Source: Actinomycetaceae bacterium (GTDB taxonomy: Bacteria; Actinomycetota; Actinomycetes; Actinomycetales; Actinomycetaceae). Taken from it: 64,000 nt of DNA. Location of the stretch: assembly GCA_030524055.1 (NCBI GenBank), contig JAUNHH010000004.1, forward strand, positions 186,001-250,000, read 5' to 3'. The position numbers were made by a program, and so were the translations under genes. The notes beneath the pieces are model-generated. The model searched no databases. It was not told the origin of the DNA and saw only the letters and a list, made by a program, of their open reading frames with translations. Position 1 is the first letter of the stretch. Each line of letters begins with the position of its first letter. This document shows, piece after piece, positions 59,138-64,000 of the stretch.

Positions 59138-59908
59138 TTAGACAGCAATCCCAAAGACATGGCCAATACCGTAGGTTAAGGCCATTGCTGCTGCTCCACC
59201 CACAATGAGGCGCGCCGTTGCGCGAAGTTTCGGTGCGCCCCCTAGGGCAGCACTAATCCAGCCTGTCAGGCCTAAGGCAATAATCACCGAAATAAAGGTT
59301 GCCGGAATACGCAGTGGTGGCGGCAGGAGCAGCATTGTCAGGAGCGGCAGAAGCGCACCTAAAAGGAAAGCGCAGAAAGAAGAAAAGGCAGCTGCCCACG
59401 GATTCGTTAAATCGTCAGGGTCGATTTGGTGTTCGACACTGAGGTGGGCTTCTAAGGCATTATTTTCGCTGAGTTCTGTGGCGACGCGAGCGGCGGTTTC
59501 TTCACTGAGTCCTTTATTTTGCCAAAGGTGCGCGAGGCGATGGAGTTCCCCCGTGGGATTAGTTGCTAACGCTTCTTCTTGGCGGTGCAGAAGAACTTTT
59601 TCTGTATCGCGTTGGGTTGAGACAGAAACATATTCGCCCACTGACATCGACAGGGCAGCTGAGGCAATACCTGCTGCGCCAGCAATCGCAATAGCCGCTG
59701 TATTTTCTGGTGCGGCAGCGGCCACACCAATAAGGAGTCCAGAAATAGAGACAATACCGTCATTTGCCCCTAAAACTCCGGCACGCAGCCAATTTAGGCG
59801 TGACGATAAGGAAATATCGCGGGAATCGCTAGAGCGTGGAGGAGCGATTCTCGTGAGGGATTGACCGGCGTGAAATAACGCTGAATAGCCAGAAGAAATA
59901 CTGCTCAT
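59138..59908 (-). CDS. VIT/CCC1-family iron or manganese transporter
   Basis: The 256-residue membrane protein has the VIT1 signature LRAGVLGANDGIVSISGLLIGVA in its first helix, about five helices in all, and a hydrophilic Glu-rich loop after helix 2. Bacterial homologues export or store Fe2+ or Mn2+. It is close to the glycogen genes but functionally separate. Confidence 0.88.
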   Translation of the reverse strand: MSSISSGYSALFHAGQSLTRIAPPRSSDSRDISLSSRLNWLRAGVLGANDGIVSISGLLIGVAAAAPENTAAIAIAGAAGIASAALSMSVGEYVSVSTQRDTEKVLLHRQEEALATNPTGELHRLAHLWQNKGLSEETAARVATELSENNALEAHLSVEHQIDPDDLTNPWAAAFSSFCAFLLGALLPLLTMLLLPPPLRIPATFISVIIALGLTGWISAALGGAPKLRATARLIVGGAAAMALTYGIGHVFGIAV

Positions 59909-60029
59909 GTCAGGGACAATACGCCCATAATTCAGTGATTTCCACGAAGGGCAGCCACCCCTTTAAGGGGACAGGGCAGGCTTGTCGGTGGTGAATTAGG
60001 GGTGGCTTAGTGTCAGGGAATAAAGAGCA

Positions 60030-60069
60030 GCCCCGCCCTCGTGAATAATAAAAAGAACGAGGGCGGGGC
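60030..60069 (-). terminator. trpS terminator from an inverted 12-mer pair
   Basis: GCCCCGCCCTCGT (60030-60042) and ACGAGGGCGGGGC (60057-60069) are perfect 13-nt complements around a 14-nt A-rich loop, 39 nt beyond the trpS stop. Confidence 0.75.
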
Positions 60070-60107
60070 GCACTATGTCCAACGTGGGAAAATACCGCGC
60101 AGCGGGC

Positions 60108-61208
60108 CTAATACAGCATATGCATTGCTTCGCGAACCTCAGCTAAGGTCGCATTTGCTTGCTCATTGGCCTTGTCATTCCCCTGGGCGAGAATAGACAG
60201 AAGATAGGATTCTTCCCCTTCAAGTTCTGCTCGGCGCGCACGCATAGGCGCAAGGAAAGCATTCAGCGCATCAATGACATGCATTTTTAATGCGCCTGCG
60301 CCCTTATCGCCAATAGACTCTGCAATAGATTCCGGCTTTTCTCCCGTCGCTAACGACGCCAAAAGAAGAAGATTTGCCACTTCTGGACGGCCCACAGGAT
60401 CCCAGGTAATCACGCGATCCGCATCCGTTTTTGCCTTCCGCAAGACCTTTGCTGTTTCATCAGCAGTCATTGCTAACTCAACGGTATTTCCCCGCGACTT
60501 TGACATTTTCGTGCCATCAGTTCCCAGGAGGAGAGGAGCCTGAGACAGCAGCGCATCAGGGCGCGGAAAAACTGGGCGGTCGGGGTTAACCCGCCCATAA
60601 CGCTTATCGAAACGCTGGGCGATTAGACGGGTCTGCTCAATATGGGGGAGCTGATCTTGCCCAACGGGAACCAGATTAGCTTTACAGAACAGAATGTCAG
60701 CAGCCTGGTGCACCGGATAGGTCAATAAGAGGCCACTCATTGCGCGCCCATCAGTGGCCTCTAATTCGGCTTTCACCGTGGGATTGCGATGCAATTCGGA
60801 TTCAGTAACCAGCGATAAGAAAGGCAGCATTAACTGGTTCAACGCAGGAACCGCAGAATGGTTGTAAATCGTTGAACGCTCCGGGTCAATACCTGCCGCT
60901 AAATAGTCAGCGACCAGTGAAAGAACGCGTTCCCGGATAGGTCCAACCCCATCGCGATCAGTAATGACCTGGTAGTCAGCAATCAACACCCACGTATCGA
61001 CCCCACGATCTTGAAGGACAACCCGATTACGTAAGGTCCCAAAATAGTGCCCCAAATGGAGGCGGCCAGTGGGACGGTCCCCCGTCATAATCCGGAAACG
61101 CGAGGGATCAACATCAATTGCCTGCTCAATTTCAGCAGATCGCGCGCGGGAACGCGCAAGGGAAGCGTCATTAGTGGACTCAGCCAGGATCTCTTCACTC
61201 GTGCTCAC
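60108..61208 (-). CDS. trpS: Tryptophan--tRNA ligase
   Basis: This class I aminoacyl-tRNA synthetase of 366 residues has the HIGH-type motif (GRLHLGHYFG) and the KMSKS loop (GTDGTKMSKSRGNT). RPTGRLHLGHYFGTL is typical of TrpRS. It has an N-terminal extension of about 40 residues rich in Ser, Glu and Ala. Confidence 0.95.
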   Translation of the reverse strand: MSTSEEILAESTNDASLARSRARSAEIEQAIDVDPSRFRIMTGDRPTGRLHLGHYFGTLRNRVVLQDRGVDTWVLIADYQVITDRDGVGPIRERVLSLVADYLAAGIDPERSTIYNHSAVPALNQLMLPFLSLVTESELHRNPTVKAELEATDGRAMSGLLLTYPVHQAADILFCKANLVPVGQDQLPHIEQTRLIAQRFDKRYGRVNPDRPVFPRPDALLSQAPLLLGTDGTKMSKSRGNTVELAMTADETAKVLRKAKTDADRVITWDPVGRPEVANLLLLASLATGEKPESIAESIGDKGAGALKMHVIDALNAFLAPMRARRAELEGEESYLLSILAQGNDKANEQANATLAEVREAMHMLY

Positions 61209-61302
61209 CTGGCAAATCTTAACGCCCGCGGGCCCCGCCCGGCGCCGGCGCCCATGACGTGGGCCAGGGCGCCAAGCGGAAAACTCCTATGTGCGCCGCC
61301 TT

Positions 61303-63597
61303 TTACGCGCCGGGTTCGACCTTAATATCTGAGAGCAATACCATCATTGAGAGGGGCTCAACCATCAGGGTTTCACCACTACCGAGGCGCTCTAAACTCA
61401 GCGGCAATGAGTCGAGTTGAGTATTGACGTCAATGCCACCATCAGCAGGGGACGTCCAGTCAGTATCCATAACCACTAGCCAATCCACGCCGTGCCCCGG
61501 TGGCAATGTCACTTCCCGGTCATCCAAGGAACCGTTAATGACCACGAGAAGATCACGGTCATCTAAAGGCACCCCTGAACGCAACATTTGGAAGGTGCGG
61601 TGACCCGCATCGCCCCACGCCCCGTCATACATGGGTTCGCCAGAAGCGGTAAACCACGCGAGGTCAGCAATAGTGTCACCCGGGCGGATCTGGCCGGAGG
61701 CAAAATCCGTGGGACGGAAAACAGGGTGATTACGGCGCAGGGACAATAGCCAACGGGTTGTGGCCACCTGGTCTAATTGCGGCTGAGACAGTGTCCAATC
61801 AATCCACGAAATTGGGCCGTCTTGGCAATAGGCATTGTTATTACCAAATTGGGTGCGTTGGAATTCATCCCCTGCGGTAATCATGGGGGTACCGGCAGAG
61901 ACCAAAATAGTGGTGAGCAAATTCCGTTGAGACCTGCGCCGCGCAGGGAAAAGATCTTCGACATATCCGGACGCGTCAACGGTGTCGCCTAAACCTTCAG
62001 CAGGGGGAGTGGCCACTGCTCCCTCAAGGCCGTGATTCCAAGAACGATTATCGTCGGTGCCGTCGCGATTTCCCTCAAGATTGGCCAGATTATGTTTATG
62101 GTCATAGGCCGTTAAATCTGCCAAAGTAAAACCATCGTGGGCGGTCACAAAATTCACTGATGCCGCAGGTCCACGTAAATAGCCGGCTCCATGGCTAAAG
62201 ACATCTTGAGACCCTGCCATTCGGGTCGCTAAAGCATTCGGGCCGGAGGCATGGTGGCCGCGAGATAAAGCAGAAGCGTCACCCAACCAGAAAGAACGGA
62301 CCGCACCACGGAATTGGTCATTCCATTCAGCAAAAGGATCGGGGAAATTCCCTGTTTGCCAGCCACCCGGGCCAATATCCCAGGGTTCTGCAATCATTTT
62401 ATCGCGGGAGAGACGATCATCGGTGGCAATAGCGAGAAGAAGAGGGTGCAGGGGAGTGTAACCCCACGCGAAACGTCCCAGTGTTGCTGCTAAATCAAAT
62501 CGGAATCCATCGACACCCATTTCCTCGGACCAATAGCGCAGTGAATCCAAAATCATCGCCATGGTTTGGGCGTGGTCGATATTGATCGTATTTCCGCACC
62601 CCGTCGTGTCAATTTGTTGACGAGGGCGGTGCGGTGTTTGACGGTAATACATTCCCTGATCGAGGCCGCGCCACGACAGGGTTGGCCCCGCGGAACCACC
62701 TTCACAGGTGTGGTTATAAACCACGTCAAGGACCACTTCGATTCCGGCCTGATGCAAAATTGACACCATTCCGCGGAACTCGTCAATAACGCCTTGAGCC
62801 CCCCGACTTTGTGCTGCCTCGGATGCATATGACGGTTCTGGCGCAAAATAAGACAGCGTGGAATAGCCCCAATAATTGGTTAGGCCACGCTCCGTTAAAA
62901 AGGTTTCGTCGCATTTGGCGTGAATAGGGAGAAGCTCAATAGTGGTCACCCCTAAAGAGCGTAAATACTCCACACATGCTGGGTGGGCTAAACCTGCATA
63001 GGTGCCTCGAAGCTCAGGGGGAACCCCCGGCATATTCTTCGTAAAGCCCTTCACATGCAGCTCATAAAGGACCGTCATATTCCACGGGATACGTGGCTTT
63101 GCGGCAATATCAAAATTGTGGCCCACTACCACTGAATGCGGCATTGAGGACAGTGAATCCAGCGAAGAAATCTCTAAAGGGTATGAGGTGGGGTACAACT
63201 CGTCGTCAACGCGATGGGCATAGACCCCCGGCGTATTATCAACTTCGCCAATGAGGCCACGCCCATAGGGATCAAGAAGAAACTTCCGGGGATTATGGAA
63301 CATTCCCGCATCGGGATCCCACGGGCCATCAACGCGGAACCCATAATGAGTGCCCTCGCCCAGGCCCTCAATATGACCATGCCAAATACCCACTTGTGGG
63401 CCTAATAAATCCCAGCGGCGTTCATTGGAGCCATCGGGATCAACAACACAAAATTGCACACGCGTAGCGTGGCGAGCAATTACAGCAATATCGAGGCCGT
63501 CTCCGCGCACCCACACACCTATACGCCGAGGCTCAGGATTAGGGGAATCAACTGCGCGTGTAACGACCTGCCCGGCAACCATTTCGTGCCGCCTCAT
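61303..63597 (-). CDS. glgX: Glycogen debranching enzyme
   Basis: This 764-residue GH13 isoamylase-type enzyme removes alpha-1,6 branches from phosphorylase-limited glycogen. It has an N-terminal CBM48, the nucleophile Asp in GVDGFRFDLAATLGR, the acid Glu in IAEPWDIGPGGWQTGNFP, and the substrate-binding FVTAHDGFTLADL. Length fits GlgX. It completes a glycogen turnover set with glgB, maltokinase and glgE in the same orientation. Confidence 0.95.
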   Translation of the reverse strand: MRRHEMVAGQVVTRAVDSPNPEPRRIGVWVRGDGLDIAVIARHATRVQFCVVDPDGSNERRWDLLGPQVGIWHGHIEGLGEGTHYGFRVDGPWDPDAGMFHNPRKFLLDPYGRGLIGEVDNTPGVYAHRVDDELYPTSYPLEISSLDSLSSMPHSVVVGHNFDIAAKPRIPWNMTVLYELHVKGFTKNMPGVPPELRGTYAGLAHPACVEYLRSLGVTTIELLPIHAKCDETFLTERGLTNYWGYSTLSYFAPEPSYASEAAQSRGAQGVIDEFRGMVSILHQAGIEVVLDVVYNHTCEGGSAGPTLSWRGLDQGMYYRQTPHRPRQQIDTTGCGNTINIDHAQTMAMILDSLRYWSEEMGVDGFRFDLAATLGRFAWGYTPLHPLLLAIATDDRLSRDKMIAEPWDIGPGGWQTGNFPDPFAEWNDQFRGAVRSFWLGDASALSRGHHASGPNALATRMAGSQDVFSHGAGYLRGPAASVNFVTAHDGFTLADLTAYDHKHNLANLEGNRDGTDDNRSWNHGLEGAVATPPAEGLGDTVDASGYVEDLFPARRRSQRNLLTTILVSAGTPMITAGDEFQRTQFGNNNAYCQDGPISWIDWTLSQPQLDQVATTRWLLSLRRNHPVFRPTDFASGQIRPGDTIADLAWFTASGEPMYDGAWGDAGHRTFQMLRSGVPLDDRDLLVVINGSLDDREVTLPPGHGVDWLVVMDTDWTSPADGGIDVNTQLDSLPLSLERLGSGETLMVEPLSMMVLLSDIKVEPGA

Positions 63598-63712
63598 GAC
63601 TCGTGCCTCCGTTCGGTCCGGGTAGGAACGTCGCAGTGATCATACCCGATGGGTGCCACCTCACCCTCGTCACGCATAGGACAACGCGATGCAATGTGGC
63701 ACTCTTGGACCC

Positions 63713-64000
63713 ATGAGAATAGTGGTGTGTGTGAAGCACGTCCCAGACCTGCAGTCTGATCGACGTTTTGAAGAGGGAACGATTGTCCGCGGCGAGGATG
63801 ATGTCCTCAATGAACTCGACGAGAACGCTATTGAAGCAGCGGTCACGCTCAAAGAAGATCTCGGCGGGGAGGTGATTGCCCTCACAATGGGTCCTGCTGA
63901 TGCTGAAGACGCCCTAATGCGGGCCCTCCAAATGGGTGCTGACCGGGCACTGCTTGTCAGCGACGATCGTATTGCCGGCGCAGATGGCTTAGGCACCGCT
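63713..64000 (+). CDS. etfB: Electron transfer flavoprotein beta subunit, 3' end cut by window
   Basis: The frame is open from ATG 63713 to the window end (96 codons). It begins MRIVVCVKHVPD and continues with NELDENAIEAAVTLKE and VIALTMGPADAEDALMRALQMGADRALLVSD, the N-terminal nucleotide-binding half of EtfB/FixA proteins. It takes electrons from flavin dehydrogenases; the alpha subunit gene usually follows. Confidence 0.9.
   Translation, partial: MRIVVCVKHVPDLQSDRRFEEGTIVRGEDDVLNELDENAIEAAVTLKEDLGGEVIALTMGPADAEDALMRALQMGADRALLVSDDRIAGADGLGTA

Overview
The window looks like part of the chromosome of a facultatively anaerobic actinobacterium of moderate GC content, most likely an Actinomycetaceae-type organism. 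This rests on gene content and order and is an inference; no rRNA gene or other species marker is present. Actinobacterial signs are NucS, the GlgE/maltokinase pathway, a long Rho with an Arg-rich insert, a DtxR/IdeR-type iron box, frequent GTG starts, and a core gene order (hom-thrB-rho-rpmE-prfA-prmC-sua5-wecA-atp operon-DUF2550-nucS ... thioredoxin-glgB-maltokinase-glgE) that closely follows the Mycobacterium tuberculosis Rv1294-Rv1327 order. Fermentative metabolism is indicated by pyruvate formate-lyase.

Layout. 1-4600: a sugar-acid catabolic operon (PTE-family lactonase-like protein, cut by the window edge; a 3-keto-L-gulonate-6-P decarboxylase-like protein with altered catalytic residues; a UlaE-like 3-epimerase; a PfkB kinase; an MFS transporter), closed by a terminator. 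4945-7009: a secreted subtilase and a small Cys-rich hypothetical protein. 7125-8546: a flavin disulfide oxidoreductase. 8846-17927: a seven-gene minus-strand siderophore operon (binding lipoprotein, two FecCD permeases, ATPase, SIP/methyltransferase-like fusion, heterodimeric ABC pair). It has a DtxR/IdeR-type box in front and a divergent AraC regulator. 18968-25308: aldose epimerase, a class I glutamine amidotransferase, peptide deformylase, and a pyruvate formate-lyase whose glycyl-radical domain is a separate gene next to its activase.

25632-32908 holds threonine genes, rho, rpmE, prfA and prmC. 32909-35168 is an insertion into the conserved block with a tiny hydrophobic ORF, a decayed lipoprotein gene and a GNAT. 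35232-45064 holds sua5, wecA and the full F1Fo ATP synthase operon. 45225-52837 holds nucS, an AlkZ-like winged-helix protein, nagA, a small zinc protein, a two-membrane-segment acidic protein, a lipoprotein and a thioredoxin-fold/TPR protein. 53462-63597 is a minus-strand glycogen block (glgB, maltokinase, glgE, VIT transporter, trpS, glgX). The window ends inside an etfB-like gene.

The most unusual signals are repeats. (1) A 12-mer, ACGAGGGCGGGG or its complement, occurs at least 25 times exactly. It is found inside genes and between them, and inverted pairs often form terminator-like hairpins, as DNA-uptake sequences do in other bacteria. (2) At 20030-20193 a 19-bp unit is repeated three times in one orientation and five times in the other, in exact 19-nt register. 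(3) At 52983-53390 a 60-nt imperfect palindrome recurs with an exact 124-nt period. None of these matches a feature class I can name.
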